Assembly: GCA_964507395.1 (NCBI GenBank) | Contig: CAZDQE010000038.1 | Coordinates: 1-22,133 of the forward strand | Source: SIG575 sp964507395 | GTDB taxonomy: Bacteria > Bacillota > Clostridia > Oscillospirales > Acutalibacteraceae | DNA: 22,133 bases | Direction: 5' to 3' | Shown here: positions 21,892 through 22,133 of the stretch, piece by piece | How positions within the stretch are numbered: position 1 is the stretch's first letter | Layout of the letters: the number at the start of each line of letters is the position of its first letter | Program-made: the position numbers and the translations under genes | Notes under the pieces: model-generated | The model's input: only the letters and a program-made list of their open reading frames with translations | The model's database searches: none | Told to the model about the DNA's origin: nothing

Positions 21892-22133
21892 TAAATTTTG
21901 AATATTTATTAAGTTTTTATTAAATTTTATGCTTTATAATGCAAGACTCGGTTGCGATATGAAAACATAAATTGTGATATTAAAATTATTATTTAGGTTT
22001 GTTTATATCCGTAGGGTCGACAGCGGTTTACATGTAATTTGCTGATGCCTGCAAGGAGCATCCCTGCGATGTGAAAATTTATAGGGGACTTCTAAAAACC
22101 TATTGTATAAAATATGTTTAGAAATTTTTTCGT
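21892..22133. other. AT-rich intergenic region at the window edge
   Basis: No gene is seen. A short inverted repeat GATGC (22044-22048) and GCATC (22058-22062) follows CGTAGGG-type bases near 22010, echoing the repeat family at the left end. The segment AGGGGACTTCTAAAAACC near 22082 could be an end of a repeat or insertion element that continues outside the window; this cannot be judged here. Confidence 0.4.

Noticed and set aside
22082..22133. End of an insertion sequence at the right edge
   Set aside because: Only a short candidate end is visible, with no matching inverted end or transposase in the window.

Overview
The window looks like chromosomal DNA of a gut-type, low-GC Firmicute of the class Clostridia, most likely an Oscillospiraceae/Ruminococcaceae relative. 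This is an inference. It rests on a SCIFF peptide with its radical SAM maturase (a hallmark of Clostridia), dockerin and cohesin proteins with Thr-rich linkers, a DarA-type cyclic-di-AMP receptor, strong AGGAGG-type ribosome binding sites, and hairpin-rich intergenic repeats of the kind common in these genomes. There is no rRNA, tRNA, CRISPR array, transposase or phage gene.

Layout. (1) 1-207: two copies of a hairpin-bearing intergenic repeat. (2) 208-4471, minus strand: a four-gene operon with its own promoter, encoding an ABC exporter with a PH-like/zinc-ribbon front end, a DUF1854 protein, the c-di-AMP receptor DarA and an FkbM-family methyltransferase. (3) 4757-8642, plus strand: a perfect-consensus promoter, a 41-residue peptide of unknown function, a large hairpin, then a dockerin-DUF4474 protein, a secreted cohesin protein and a membrane-anchored cohesin protein, closed by a strong terminator. 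(4) 8679-11655, minus strand: the SCIFF peptide with its own promoter and an attenuating terminator, then the SCIFF maturase coupled to a PLP-dependent Orn/Lys/Arg-decarboxylase-like enzyme. (5) 11746-16918, plus strand: a tight operon for a secreted ceramidase-like amidase, a BadF-type N-acetylglucosamine kinase, an SIS-domain sugar-phosphate protein and a cytoplasmic GH84 beta-N-acetylglucosaminidase. (6) 16971-18830, minus strand: a HAD hydrolase and an XRE regulator separated by a repeat. (7) 19025-20113: a Gfo/Idh/MocA protein divergent from the XRE gene. (8) 20141-20235: a repeat plus a terminator. (9) 20257-21891, minus strand: a PutP-like Na+/proline symporter.

How the genes may work together. 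The 4757-8581 block contains all the parts of a minimal cell-surface assembly: one dockerin protein, one free cohesin and one membrane-anchored cohesin. The 11816-16868 block looks like salvage of amino-sugar glycoconjugates, with an outside amidase and inside GlcNAc release, phosphorylation and handling. The 208-4388 operon ties a c-di-AMP receptor to an exporter and a methyltransferase. The SCIFF block is a ribosomal peptide modification system.

The observations most worth a second look are the SCIFF peptide with Gly where the characterised homologue has its Thr crosslink acceptor, the unannotated 41-residue peptide behind a perfect promoter, the DarA/DUF1854/ABC/FkbM operon with a perfect palindrome over its promoter, and the ceramidase/GlcNAc operon. 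Family assignments come from recognising motifs by eye; no database search was run.
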